A stretch of DNA of 64,000 bases, from NCBI RefSeq assembly GCF_028649655.1, contig NZ_JAQSLN010000005.1, forward strand, positions 287,561 through 351,560, in the 5' to 3' direction. A model generated the notes under the pieces. That model worked only from the letters and a program-made list of their open reading frames with translations, was not told the origin of the DNA and ran no database searches. Below, in pieces: positions 1-8,527 of this stretch. A program made the translations under genes and the position numbers. The DNA comes from Halobacteriovorax sp. GB3 (GTDB lineage: Bacteria > Bdellovibrionota > Bacteriovoracia > Bacteriovoracales > Bacteriovoracaceae). The number at the start of each line of letters is the position of its first letter. The stretch's first letter is position 1.

Positions 1-1475
1 TTATTGAAAGATTGAATTAACCCAATACTTAAAAAGCGCTTAATCTCTTTGTTTGAGAAATGCTTGTATTTACCAAGATTGGTTAGGAGATGTTTTTTAT
101 CTGAAGAGAGAACTGTTTGTATTTCTTTTTCTGCATAAGAAGAAAGGTCTAACTTTAGCCAAGTGCTCAAACGAGCAAGAGAAAGATTAAGATCATTAGA
201 AAAATCATCTTTTGAAACAGAATAGAGATCGATTTTATCTTTATACTTTTTAATAAGGCGATGAGGTGAACTATAATTTTCTAGATCTGAGATATATTTC
301 ATACTCAATATCGAATAAAAACTTAAAGGACTGTTTTTTGTGATGAGTTTGAAAAGATGCTTTGAGATCGACTGCTGATCAATCTTTAAAAAAGTATAAG
401 CAATCCAAAATTTCAATTTCTCATCAAAAGAAGTGAAGTCATTGAGAAGTTCGAGACTCTCAATTGTTTTGGAAGCGGATTGATAATCTTTGAAAAGAAT
501 GTCACTCCAAAGAATATAAAAAATAGTCTGAGAGTAGTCACCCTTGCTAGAGACGTGGAGAGCATGTTTAAAGATATGCTTAGCAGTTGCAGGTTGTTCA
601 TCATATAAAGTATTGTACCCAAGCTTAATGAGTGTTTTCCAAGTATATTCTGTATCGAGGTAACGTCTGTTTTCTAAGTGGAAACTGATCATATGATCTG
701 AGAACGTCTTAACCTTAGAGTAATCTTTATTCTTACGTGCAGCTCTAGCACTTTTTTTCATTTTGTTAAAAGCACCAATGAAATATTTCTTATCAGGTCC
801 ACCAATGGAGCCTTTCTCTTGAATGAAATTAGTCAACTCTTGATTAAGGGGCAAGTGGTCGAGTAAGCGCTTTGGTGGAATTTGATTAAGGTGAATATAA
901 TTCTTAACAACTATCTTTGATAAGAGATCATATGTCTTTTTATCATTCTTTTTGGCACGGGAGAGAATTCGTATAATAAGTTTGAGATGATCTTTTTTAC
1001 TTTGATGAAAAATCGCTTTAGAAAGAAAAACCTCATCGATACTGTTGATATTTTCTAAATCTTTTAGGCTTTTGTTGATTCGTCGAATCGCTTTTTTCCA
1101 ACAATAATTTGATAGAAGATCAATAGTCTTATTGAAAATAGGATTTAGCGATTCTTTTGAAACTTTTTGCGTACATCTAATTCTTATCTCTTGAAGAGAA
1201 AGATTATTCTCTTTTATTAGTTTTATCTTCTTAATGAGTGGGAGATAACTTGAAAATGGAGAGCTTTTATCAATATTCTTTTCGAGATTACTAAGTGTGT
1301 AGTTCTTAGGGGTCGAATAGCGTAGCTCTCTATTAAGATCATAGATACTTTTAGCGATACTCTTATTTTTAGAATCAACTTTAGAATTAATGATGTTGAA
1401 AGCATTCGTCGCATTGGGGTGAGGGGTGGCGAAGCTATTAAGAGTATATAAAAAAAGAAGAACGATAAGTCGCAT
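1..1475 (-). CDS. Soluble lytic transglycosylase Slt-like, N-terminal part (cut by window edge)
   Basis: An open frame runs from the ATG complement at 1473-1475 to the left edge (491 codons) with no stop. Residues 1-16 form a short signal peptide ending in NSFA. The rest is all helical, with a repeat (KFWIAYTFLKI, then NSPLSFYSILSMKYI) that matches the end of the superhelical U/L domain of Slt70-type transglycosylases, just before the catalytic domain. E. coli Slt is about 645 residues, so the catalytic part should lie outside the window. Such enzymes cleave peptidoglycan to 1,6-anhydro-muropeptides in the periplasm. The fold is clear; the function is inferred because the catalytic Glu cannot be seen. 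Confidence 0.65.
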   Translation of the reverse strand, partial: MRLIVLLFLYTLNSFATPHPNATNAFNIINSKVDSKNKSIAKSIYDLNRELRYSTPKNYTLSNLEKNIDKSSPFSSYLPLIKKIKLIKENNLSLQEIRIRCTQKVSKESLNPIFNKTIDLLSNYCWKKAIRRINKSLKDLENINSIDEVFLSKAIFHQSKKDHLKLIIRILSRAKKNDKKTYDLLSKIVVKNYIHLNQIPPKRLLDHLPLNQELTNFIQEKGSIGGPDKKYFIGAFNKMKKSARAARKNKDYSKVKTFSDHMISFHLENRRYLDTEYTWKTLIKLGYNTLYDEQPATAKHIFKHALHVSSKGDYSQTIFYILWSDILFKDYQSASKTIESLELLNDFTSFDEKLKFWIAYTFLKIDQQSISKHLFKLITKNSPLSFYSILSMKYISDLENYSSPHRLIKKYKDKIDLYSVSKDDFSNDLNLSLARLSTWLKLDLSSYAEKEIQTVLSSDKKHLLTNLGKYKHFSNKEIKRFLSIGLIQSFN

Positions 1476-1488
1476 TTAGTTCCGTGGG

Positions 1489-2070
1489 TTAGAGGTGTTT
1501 AGTAAAACGCTCTTGAATTTCATCAAGATTGATGTTGATCTGTTCAATGACAGCTTTTTTATCTTCAGGAATAACGTGAGTTAAATTTTTTAAATACGAG
1601 TTCACTTCACTTAAATAAACAACATCCTTTTTGTAATTTTCTTTAATCGTTTCAAAGGTACTATTTACGTCGTCTTCTAGGTCACGAAAGTAATCGCCTT
1701 GTCTAAAATAAAGTTTGCCCTCGCTTAATCCTTCACGAATTGAAGAAAGATATTTTTTAAGCTTGTAAACAGGCCCAGCAATCTTGTGAGTAAATAAAAT
1801 ACAAATGATGAATACGAGTACAGAGAAGCCTAGCTGCCAGAGAGCTAATGTAATCATCAATGCTTGTTTGTAATTGCGCAATTCGAGAACTTTTTCAGGA
1901 TTTGTCGAGGCAATGACATTTATATATTTTTCTACCAGCTCATAGATGGTAAAAGGATAAAAAAGACTCGATATAATAACCAATAATGTAATCATCAGTG
2001 AAAATTTCAGCTGAAATTTCGGGTTTACGAGGTATATTCGCCTTCTGTGTTGTGACACTAAGTTCTCCAT
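1489..2070 (-). CDS. Two-pass membrane protein with HAMP domain and no output domain
   Basis: The 193-residue protein has hydrophobic segments at about residues 22-46 and 70-95 enclosing a short periplasmic loop. A HAMP-like stretch begins with HKIAGPVYKLKKYL at about residue 95, followed by a helical cytoplasmic tail. There is no kinase, cyclase or chemotaxis signalling domain, so it resembles a sensor cut off after HAMP. It may pass a membrane signal to a separate partner. It lies on the same strand as the transglycosylase gene, 13 bases upstream of its start, so the two may be cotranscribed. No clear ribosome binding site precedes the ATG. Confidence 0.6.
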   Translation of the reverse strand: MENLVSQHRRRIYLVNPKFQLKFSLMITLLVIISSLFYPFTIYELVEKYINVIASTNPEKVLELRNYKQALMITLALWQLGFSVLVFIICILFTHKIAGPVYKLKKYLSSIREGLSEGKLYFRQGDYFRDLEDDVNSTFETIKENYKKDVVYLSEVNSYLKNLTHVIPEDKKAVIEQININLDEIQERFTKHL

Positions 2071-2200
2071 GGTTTAGGCTACGCATTAATATGATACGAG
2101 ATGGAGGATATTCAGCTCAAGCGGCTGATTTTTCTGCCCCTTAGTAATTGATAAGTAAGATCAGATTCATTAGAATTTTTTGTAATAAAAGAGGTGAAAT

Positions 2201-3352
2201 ATGAAAGCAGAAGTAAAAGATATTATTGAGAGGGTAAAGAACCCAAATACTCAAAAAACTCTAACAGAAGAGTCAAGAATTGTTGAAATGGTAATAGAAG
2301 ATGACTCTTTTAGTCTGACATATAAAAGAGATGGAATCACACCTGCACAGAAAAGACAGGTTGAAGATGTCATTGTTAATGAGCTCAGCAAGTATTACAG
2401 CGAAGAAAAGATAACTGTGAAAACAGTATCAACAGACTCAAAAGACGTCTTAGGAGCGAAACCAGCGCCTGCTAGTGCTCCAAAACAAGATAATGCACAG
2501 ATTAAAGCGGGACATGGTCCTGTAGGGGCAAATAAGAAACGTGTACCAGGTGTTAAAAATGTTATTGCCGTCTCATCTGGTAAAGGTGGTGTTGGTAAAT
2601 CAACTGTAACAACGAATATGGCCTTCGCTCTTAAGAACCAAGGAATGAAAGTTGCGATCCTAGACGCCGATGTCTACGGTCCATCAATTCCAATGCTTAT
2701 GGGAAAAAGAGATGCTAAGCCACAGGCAAATGCAGATAAGAGAATTATTCCAGTTGAGACTAACGGAGTTGGATTTATCTCATTTGGTCTTTTTATTGGG
2801 GAAGATGATGCCGTTATTTGGCGAGGTCCAATGCTTGGTGGAGTTCTAAATCAATTTCTTTTTGATGTTGAGTGGGGAGAGCTTGATTATCTTCTCATTG
2901 ATCTGCCTCCTGGAACGGGTGATATGCAGCTTTCTATGGTTCAGGCAACTGAAGTTGATGGAGCTCTTGTTGTTTGTACTCCACAAGATGTGGCCCTTCT
3001 AGACGCTAGAAAAGGTGCTCAAATGTTTAAAAAAGTGAATGTTCCAGTTCTTGGGATGATCGAGAATATGAGTTACTTTGCACCAGATGATATGCCAGAG
3101 AAAAAGTATTATATTTTTGGTGAAGGTGGAGTGAAAAAGGCCGCTACACAATTTGAGGCACCATTTTTAGGTGAAATTCCAATGGAAATCGCGCTTCGTG
3201 AAAGTTGTGATAACGGGAACCCATATATGAGTAATGGCGACTATGAAGGTCGTCCGGTATGGAATGCCTATATGGAGTTAGCTTCAAAGCTTGTTAACAT
3301 GAATAATGGTGATGAGAAGAAGGGATTCTTTTCTAAAATTTTTAAGAGATAA
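2201..3352 (+). CDS. mrp: Mrp/ApbC-type Fe-S cluster carrier ATPase
   Basis: The 383-residue protein begins with a MIP18-like domain (about 1-80), followed by a Pro/Ala linker and a ParA/MinD-type NTPase domain. The deviant Walker A is SGKGGVGKST at residues 126-135, and LIDLPPGTGD is the switch/Walker B region. Family members carry 4Fe-4S clusters to apoproteins. After IENMSYF (287-293) the usual CxxC cluster-binding motif is absent; residues 294-307 read APDDMPEKKYYIFG. This resembles the variant seen in Bacteroidetes Mrp proteins. The function is therefore the family assignment; the cluster-binding mode is uncertain. Confidence 0.9.
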   Translation: MKAEVKDIIERVKNPNTQKTLTEESRIVEMVIEDDSFSLTYKRDGITPAQKRQVEDVIVNELSKYYSEEKITVKTVSTDSKDVLGAKPAPASAPKQDNAQIKAGHGPVGANKKRVPGVKNVIAVSSGKGGVGKSTVTTNMAFALKNQGMKVAILDADVYGPSIPMLMGKRDAKPQANADKRIIPVETNGVGFISFGLFIGEDDAVIWRGPMLGGVLNQFLFDVEWGELDYLLIDLPPGTGDMQLSMVQATEVDGALVVCTPQDVALLDARKGAQMFKKVNVPVLGMIENMSYFAPDDMPEKKYYIFGEGGVKKAATQFEAPFLGEIPMEIALRESCDNGNPYMSNGDYEGRPVWNAYMELASKLVNMNNGDEKKGFFSKIFKR

Positions 3353-3355
3353 ACA

Positions 3356-3889
3356 TTGGCTTTTTTAACGACAATTGAAGAACAGGCATCTTTTAAGTTT
3401 ACTGGTCGAATTAACGTCCTAAGTGTTGAGAATAATCAATTCTATGGTTATGTCTTAATGAGGGATGGTTATCTTGTTCAGGCGAAATTTAGAGGAGAGA
3501 AACTAGAACATGCTCTTTATAGTATTGTTTTTGCCGATATTGAGAACCAACTCAATCTAAAATTTGTTGTCGAGCCAGAAATCGTATCTGATGATGAAGC
3601 AATCTTTAAAATGTCGTTTTCAGACTTGAAGAAAAACGCTGAGACATCTTATGCTAAATTCAAAGATTCTATAAAGTTACGTCCTCCTGCGGACCTACAT
3701 CTATTGATTAGGCCGGAATTTATTATCGAGGGTGCTAATTTAGAATTGATAGAGTTTAAGACTTTAGAGACAATAACCGAGTATTCTAAAGTAGAAGACA
3801 TCTATAAAAATAGTGATTTATTAGATCATGAAATAACAGAGGCCCTCGTTTCTTTAAGGAAGAAAAAGGCCTTAAAAGTTTGTAGGTAA
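3356..3889 (+). CDS. Unknown protein, possible DUF4388/PatA-like domain
   Basis: The TTG start lies three bases after the mrp stop, so the two are probably cotranscribed. The 177-residue product has no signal peptide or membrane segment. The N-terminal 60 residues (FTGRINVL, then GYVLMRDGYLVQAKFRG) have the strand pattern of DUF4388 domains, which are found in many predatory and gliding deltaproteobacteria beside regulators. That match is by eye and weak. The C-terminal half (from about 110) is charged and helical. I do not assign a function. Confidence 0.6.
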   Translation: MAFLTTIEEQASFKFTGRINVLSVENNQFYGYVLMRDGYLVQAKFRGEKLEHALYSIVFADIENQLNLKFVVEPEIVSDDEAIFKMSFSDLKKNAETSYAKFKDSIKLRPPADLHLLIRPEFIIEGANLELIEFKTLETITEYSKVEDIYKNSDLLDHEITEALVSLRKKKALKVCR

Positions 3890-3907
3890 AATAACTTAGG
3901 AGAACCT

Positions 3908-4099
3908 GTGAAATCTCAAGTCCACAACGAAGGCGAGCTAAGAGAGCTCAAAGTAAACATCGAAAAAAACGTGGTTGATTCAATTGAAAGAATGGCCGAG
4001 AACTCGGGCTATACGATTGATGAAATTGTGGTAATCGCTTTAAAAAGATTTAGAGCAAGCCACTCTGATTATGACGGTAGCATTCTAAACGGTGACTAA
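3908..4099 (+). CDS. Small ribbon-helix-helix-like protein
   Basis: The 63-residue protein starts at GTG behind a good ribosome binding site (TAGGAG at 3898-3903). Residues 13-52 show a short strand (ELKVNIE) followed by two helices (VDSIERMAENSG, then TIDEIVVIALKRF), the arrangement of CopG/Arc-type DNA-binding domains. It is the last gene of the mrp unit and is followed directly by an intrinsic terminator. No cognate toxin gene is adjacent. DNA binding is inferred from the fold pattern only. Confidence 0.6.
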   Translation: MKSQVHNEGELRELKVNIEKNVVDSIERMAENSGYTIDEIVVIALKRFRASHSDYDGSILNGD

Positions 4100-4101
4100 A
4101 A

Positions 4102-4135
4102 AAATAAAGGCCTCTATATCGAGGCCTTTATTTTT
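4102..4135 (+). terminator. Intrinsic terminator of the mrp unit
   Basis: A 13-bp perfect stem (4102-4114 with 4121-4133, centred on AAGGCCTC/GAGGCCTT) with a 6-base loop runs into a U-rich tail, three bases after the stop of the small RHH-like gene. Confidence 0.85.
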
Positions 4136-4317
4136 ACCAAATTTCAATAGTTTACTAAGATAGCTTTTTTGAACATATCTCCTTACTCCCAGTAAAAATC
4201 GTCCTTTTTTTAGATAGTGTAAAAGAATTAAACAGTCCTGTAATAAATTCTCTTCATTTGATTCACGTAAATTCAGTCACTTCTACTATGTTTTGGTCTT
4301 ATACCCCTGTTAAGTCC

Positions 4318-4336
4318 TTTGGCATGCGCGTTGCAT
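4318..4336 (+). promoter_or_regulatory. Sigma-54 (RpoN) promoter
   Basis: TTTGGCATGCGCGTTGCATT carries the -24 GG at 4321-4322 and the -12 GC at 4333-4334 with the required 12-base register. It matches the consensus TGGCAC-N5-TTGC at all but one of the key positions. The predicted start of transcription is about 4346, giving a leader of roughly 18 bases that contains AGGGGAA before the ATG at 4364. The window also encodes a sigma-54 activator at 19300-20808. Confidence 0.75.
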
Positions 4337-4363
4337 TAGTATTAGGCATACAGGGGAATACTT

Positions 4364-5464
4364 ATGAAACTACTAACAACAAAAAAACTTATGACAACTT
4401 TTGCATCACTTGGATCTGTTCTTGTTATGGCATCAGCTTACAAGACAGCTCAAATGAATAGTGCAGATTTTATGCAAGATTCTGAGATCAAGTTTGCTAA
4501 GAGATTTGATAGTTCAATGGTTAGAAATGTTGCCTCTGCTAATAAGAATACACCAGAGATTTTCCCATTTGTATTCAATGCTCAAAATAGAGAACTAATT
4601 GCAGGACAGTGGGAAGTAGTAAGTATTAGAGATGAAAAAGAGAATAAAGTTTATGATATTTCTGAAGAAGATAAGCAACTTATGATTAACCTTGAGTTAA
4701 TTGGATCAAGTCTTGTTAGAGTTGGAAATGATGAAGAAATGAAATTTGATATTTCTTTCATGCACGAATCAGGAAAAACAATCACTCTTTTTAGATCATT
4801 CAATGGTGGATATGAGATGATCAACGCTAGAAGAGTTAGAATTGTTACAGAAACTTATGAAGAAACAGTTGCACCATCTAGAGATGAAGCTCCTGCAAAG
4901 AAATCGGATGTACTTGTAAATTCTTTAAATAGAAATACAGTTCTTGAAAGAGCTCTATTCCCAGAGAAAACAAGTGAAATTCTAAAGAATAGAAGTGTTG
5001 AAGGTGAGCTTGCTCTTGGTGAAGGTTCAATTGAAAACTTAAGCTTCATCATCGAGATTAACGAAAATGAAGTAATCGACTTCTCTCAAGCGGGAATCAC
5101 ATTACAAGATGGTGGATCGTTTCAAGCTGAAGTAGATGGAGAAGTTATCTCAGGAGTACTTACTAACAACGGAAATAATGGAGTACAAATTAGATTTGTA
5201 ACAGGAACAAAGCTTAAAGGTGCAATGCTTAGCTTTGTAACATACGAAGAAAAAGAAAGAATCAGAATGAAAGAAGAAGAAGCTGAAATGTTTAAAGAAG
5301 AAAAACTAGCTGAAGAAGTAGAAGTTAAGACAGAAGAGAACATGATTCAAGACCAAGTAACTAATGAGAGAGAGCAACTTGCACAAGAAGAAGCGATGGA
5401 AGTAGAAATGGTTTCTGAAGAGCAAGCTGCGGAAATTGCCCAAGAAGAAGGATTTGATTGGTAA
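4364..5464 (+). CDS. Exported acidic-tailed protein of unknown function, sigma-54 promoter
   Basis: The 366-residue protein starts at ATG behind AGGGGAA. A signal-peptide-like segment covers residues 1-25 (two Lys, then FASLGSVLVMASA). Residues 75-165 look like a compact beta-rich domain beginning with AGQWEVVSI, and a second beta-rich part follows at about 205-300. The last 70 residues are a Glu-rich, probably coiled tail ending in an aromatic residue (GFDW). No known family was recognised. Codon use is simple and Lys/Glu-rich like its neighbours. Export and sigma-54 control are read from sequence; function is unknown. Confidence 0.8.
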   Translation: MKLLTTKKLMTTFASLGSVLVMASAYKTAQMNSADFMQDSEIKFAKRFDSSMVRNVASANKNTPEIFPFVFNAQNRELIAGQWEVVSIRDEKENKVYDISEEDKQLMINLELIGSSLVRVGNDEEMKFDISFMHESGKTITLFRSFNGGYEMINARRVRIVTETYEETVAPSRDEAPAKKSDVLVNSLNRNTVLERALFPEKTSEILKNRSVEGELALGEGSIENLSFIIEINENEVIDFSQAGITLQDGGSFQAEVDGEVISGVLTNNGNNGVQIRFVTGTKLKGAMLSFVTYEEKERIRMKEEEAEMFKEEKLAEEVEVKTEENMIQDQVTNEREQLAQEEAMEVEMVSEEQAAEIAQEEGFDW

Positions 5465-5514
5465 GTCGATACAAAATGAGAAAAAAGAATCATCTGAATA
5501 GGTGACTCAAAGGC

Positions 5515-5547
5515 AAAAAAAAGCCCCTCAAATTGAGGGGCCTTTTT
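5515..5547. terminator. Bidirectional intrinsic terminator
   Basis: The 9-bp stem GCCCCTCAA/TTGAGGGGC (5523-5531 with 5533-5541) is flanked by an A-run on the left and a T-run on the right. It sits between the convergent exported-protein gene and etfA and can serve both. Confidence 0.85.
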
Positions 5548-5552
5548 ATTTC

Positions 5553-6503
5553 TTAACCAAGAACTTTCTTTAATTCATCTTTAAGAATTGGAACAATTTG
5601 GAAAAGATCTCCAACGATTCCATAGTCAGCTTTAGTGAAGATTGGAGCATCAGCGTCAGTGTTGATAGCAACGATAACTTTTGATGTTCTCATCCCAGCA
5701 AGGTGTTGAATAGCACCAGAGATACCACAAGCAATGTAAAGAGTAGGAGCAACAGTTTTACCTGTTTGTCCAACTTGCATTGATGGAGCAGCATATCCAG
5801 AATCAACAGCTGCTCTCGATGCACCAACTGTTGCACCAAGAACGTCAGCTAGCTCTTCAAGAATTTTGAAGTTCTCAGCAGACTTCATTGCACGACCACC
5901 AGAAACAATAATATTTGCTTCAGTAAGGTCTAGCTTTTCAGAAGCACCTTTAATGATTTCTTTAATAGCGGCACGGATATTTCCAGCATTACCAGTTACT
6001 TCATTTGTAGCACCAGCACCAGCTGTTGGAGCCTCTGGCATACCAAGAGCGTTTGGTCTAATTGAAACAAAGTGTGGCTTAGGTCCAGAGATTTCAACTT
6101 TTGCAAGACACTTTCCAGAGAACATTGGTCTCGTTCCTGAGAAATTATCTCCATCCATAACAAAGTTTGTTACATCTGAAGCTAGACCAGCTTCGAAAGC
6201 ACCAGCTAATCTTGGAAGAAGATCTTTACCAAGAGAAGTTGCACCACCAAAAACGAAGTCATAGTTTGAACCGATGAATTCTTTAAGAGCATTTGTATAA
6301 CCCTCTGGTGAGTAGTTATCTAGACCCTTAATTGAGTGAACATTAGCTGCACCATATTTTGCAAGTTCAGTTACAGCAGCAGCTGGAACTTCACCAACAG
6401 CAGCAACGTCAACATCGTGTCCTGTAAGTTTTCCTAGAATTTCATAAGTTACAGACTTAACTGTATCACCTGATATTTCAGCAAGTACTAATACTTTAGC
6501 CAT
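5553..6503 (-). CDS. etfA: Electron transfer flavoprotein alpha subunit
   Basis: The 316-residue length is normal. The C-terminal FAD-binding domain is complete: SGGRAMKSAENF (201-212), VGASRAAVDSG (226-236), QVGQTGKTV (243-251), GISGAIQH (260-267) and INTDADAPIF (280-289). With EtfB it accepts electrons from acyl-CoA dehydrogenases and passes them to the quinone pool through ETF:quinone oxidoreductase, which is not in this window. It is the last gene of an acyl-CoA dehydrogenase-etfB-etfA unit, 15 bases downstream of etfB. Confidence 0.97.
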   Translation of the reverse strand: MAKVLVLAEISGDTVKSVTYEILGKLTGHDVDVAAVGEVPAAAVTELAKYGAANVHSIKGLDNYSPEGYTNALKEFIGSNYDFVFGGATSLGKDLLPRLAGAFEAGLASDVTNFVMDGDNFSGTRPMFSGKCLAKVEISGPKPHFVSIRPNALGMPEAPTAGAGATNEVTGNAGNIRAAIKEIIKGASEKLDLTEANIIVSGGRAMKSAENFKILEELADVLGATVGASRAAVDSGYAAPSMQVGQTGKTVAPTLYIACGISGAIQHLAGMRTSKVIVAINTDADAPIFTKADYGIVGDLFQIVPILKDELKKVLG

Positions 6504-6518
6504 TTTATATACTCCTAA

Positions 6519-7307
6519 TTAAATAACTTTTGCTTCTTCTCTAAGAAGCTTAACAACGTCTGCAACAATAGAGGCTTGGTTAGCTTCTTCCATTGCATCA
6601 AATTTCTTACCAGCTGGTTTCTCTGGTGGAAGTTGGAACCCAGAGTATTTAACTCTTCTGTCATCTTCAGAAACACCAACGTCAGCAAGTGAGTGTTGTG
6701 TAAGTGGTTTTCTCTTAGCTTTCATGATTCCTGGAAGAGAAGCATATCTAGGAGTGTTAAGACCTTTGTTACAAGCGATAACAACTGGTGCGTTTACTTC
6801 GTAAACTTCCATTGCTCCACCTTCGATTTCTCTTTTTAGAGTGTACTTTCCACCTTCTTCGTTGCATTCAACTACAACTGAAACGTGTGGAAGATCCATC
6901 ATTTGAGCAACAAGTTGTGGAACTTGAAGACAGTCATCATCAATAGCTTGTTTTCCAGTGAAAACTACATCTGGAGTTTTCCCAGACTTCTCAATCGCAC
7001 CTTTGATTGCCTTAGCAGTCATGAATGAATCAAGATTATCGTCACCTTCAACAAGGATTGCTTCATCAGCACCCATTGCAAGAGCTGTTCTTAGGGCTTC
7101 AGTATCTTTAACACCACCAACTCTAACAACTGTTACTGTTGAACCACTGTTAGCTTGTTTTGTTAGAAGAGCTTGCTCAACTGCGAACTCATCATAAGGG
7201 TTCATGATCCATTTAATCGAAGTCGTTTCGATAAATGAACCGTCTGCTTTAGGCGTAATTTTAGTTTCCGTGTCTGGAACTTGCTTAATGCATACGAAAA
7301 TGTTCAA
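6519..7307 (-). CDS. etfB: Electron transfer flavoprotein beta subunit
   Basis: The 262-residue protein has the typical start MNIFVCIKQVPDTE and the AMGADEAILVEGD segment of the adenine-nucleotide alpha-hydrolase-like fold. The recognition-loop region, which docks onto dehydrogenase partners, follows near residues 180-200 (GLNTPRYASLPGIMKAKRKP). It lies between the acyl-CoA dehydrogenase gene (2-base gap) and etfA, so all three should be made together. The length and motifs are those of the conventional, non-bifurcating group; that subgroup call is inferred. Confidence 0.97.
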   Translation of the reverse strand: MNIFVCIKQVPDTETKITPKADGSFIETTSIKWIMNPYDEFAVEQALLTKQANSGSTVTVVRVGGVKDTEALRTALAMGADEAILVEGDDNLDSFMTAKAIKGAIEKSGKTPDVVFTGKQAIDDDCLQVPQLVAQMMDLPHVSVVVECNEEGGKYTLKREIEGGAMEVYEVNAPVVIACNKGLNTPRYASLPGIMKAKRKPLTQHSLADVGVSEDDRRVKYSGFQLPPEKPAGKKFDAMEEANQASIVADVVKLLREEAKVI

Positions 7308-7309
7308 TT

Positions 7310-8452
7310 TTAGCTCCTTGAAAAAATTTCTTTAGCAATTACTAATCTCTGAATTTGTGATGTTCCTTCATATATCTGAATGAGTTTTGCATCTCTCATC
7401 AGTTTTTCTACTGGGTATTCTTTAGAGTAGCCATAGCCTCCAAAAACCTGAACAGCATCAGTGGCTACTTCCATGAACGCATCTGCTGAAAAAGCTTTCG
7501 CATATGAAGCAAGTTGCGTATTAGGCTTACTATTATCTAACAACCAAGCCGCTTTGTGAACTAAAAGACGAGAAGCTTCTACTTTCATTGCCATATCAGC
7601 AATCATGAATTGGATGGCTTGGTGCCCCGAAAGGGGTTTACCAAATTGTGATCTTTCTTTTGAATATTTGACTGCGTGGTCAAGAGCACACTGCGCTCCA
7701 CCAACGGCGGAAGCTGAAACCATCGGTCTAGAATGATCTAGTGTCTTCATTGCAATCTTCCAACCTTCGTTAACATTTCCAAGGACATTTTCTTTTGGAA
7801 CTTTAACGTTGTTAAAAGTTACAGCTCTTGTATCAGAACAACGATGTCCCATCTTATCTTCTTTCTCTCCAATTTCTATGCCTTCACATTTCTCAACAAC
7901 AACTGCAGTGATTCCCTTATGCTTTAGTGCTGGATCTGTTGTGCAATAAACAACAAAGAGATCAGCGTAACCTGCATTTGTAATCCACATCTTGTTACCA
8001 TTTAAAAGATAGTGATCGCCATTATCTTTAAGAGTTGTCTTTATGCCGGCAGCATCAGAGCCATTTCCCGGTTCAGTTAAACAGAAGGCTGCAATTTTAT
8101 AATCTTCTGTGAATGGAGTAAGAAATCTTTTTTTCTGTTCATCGCTTCCTCCAATGACAATTGGAAGGAGAGCAAGATCATTTGCCATGATGGCCGTATT
8201 CATACCTAAGCATCCATAGGCGAGAGATTCTGTGATAATCATAGAATCCATTGCACTAAAACCAGCTCCACCATATTCAGCTGGAATACAAGTATTGACT
8301 AAACCTAGCTCCCAAGCCTTTTTGAGAATAGGTAGTGGCATTTCAGCTTTTTCATCATATTCACCAGCCTTTGGCATCATTTCATTACGAGCAAATTTTA
8401 GGGCCATGTCATGAATTTCTTTTTGTTCGGGAGTCAATTCGAAATTAATCAT
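7310..8452 (-). CDS. Acyl-CoA dehydrogenase
   Basis: The 380-residue flavoenzyme carries the family signatures FCLTEPGNGSDA (about 124-135), WITNAG and, near the C terminus, YEGTSQIQR (361-369). Glu362 there is the expected catalytic base. The enzyme oxidises acyl-CoA to trans-2-enoyl-CoA, reduces FAD and hands electrons to the EtfAB pair encoded directly downstream. The close spacing indicates one operon. Chain-length preference cannot be told from sequence; the catalytic Glu position is that of short/medium-chain enzymes. Confidence 0.95.
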   Translation of the reverse strand: MINFELTPEQKEIHDMALKFARNEMMPKAGEYDEKAEMPLPILKKAWELGLVNTCIPAEYGGAGFSAMDSMIITESLAYGCLGMNTAIMANDLALLPIVIGGSDEQKKRFLTPFTEDYKIAAFCLTEPGNGSDAAGIKTTLKDNGDHYLLNGNKMWITNAGYADLFVVYCTTDPALKHKGITAVVVEKCEGIEIGEKEDKMGHRCSDTRAVTFNNVKVPKENVLGNVNEGWKIAMKTLDHSRPMVSASAVGGAQCALDHAVKYSKERSQFGKPLSGHQAIQFMIADMAMKVEASRLLVHKAAWLLDNSKPNTQLASYAKAFSADAFMEVATDAVQVFGGYGYSKEYPVEKLMRDAKLIQIYEGTSQIQRLVIAKEIFSRS

Positions 8453-8527
8453 AAGAAGATCCTTAGATAAGAAAATAATATAAAGAAATTATAGGTAGTG
8501 ACTGGACTGGGGTCAATTTATGAAAAA

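Noticed and set aside
4258..4461. Plus-strand frame overlapping the sigma-54 promoter and start of the exported protein
   Set aside because: It runs across the promoter in another frame, has no ribosome binding site and its sequence is not protein-like.
5866..6264. 132-codon frame antisense to etfA
   Set aside because: It is a shadow of the etfA codon pattern; Ser/Pro-rich product and no start signal.
6958..7197. Frame antisense to etfB
   Set aside because: The etfB coding strand is complete with all motifs; the opposite frame has no independent support.
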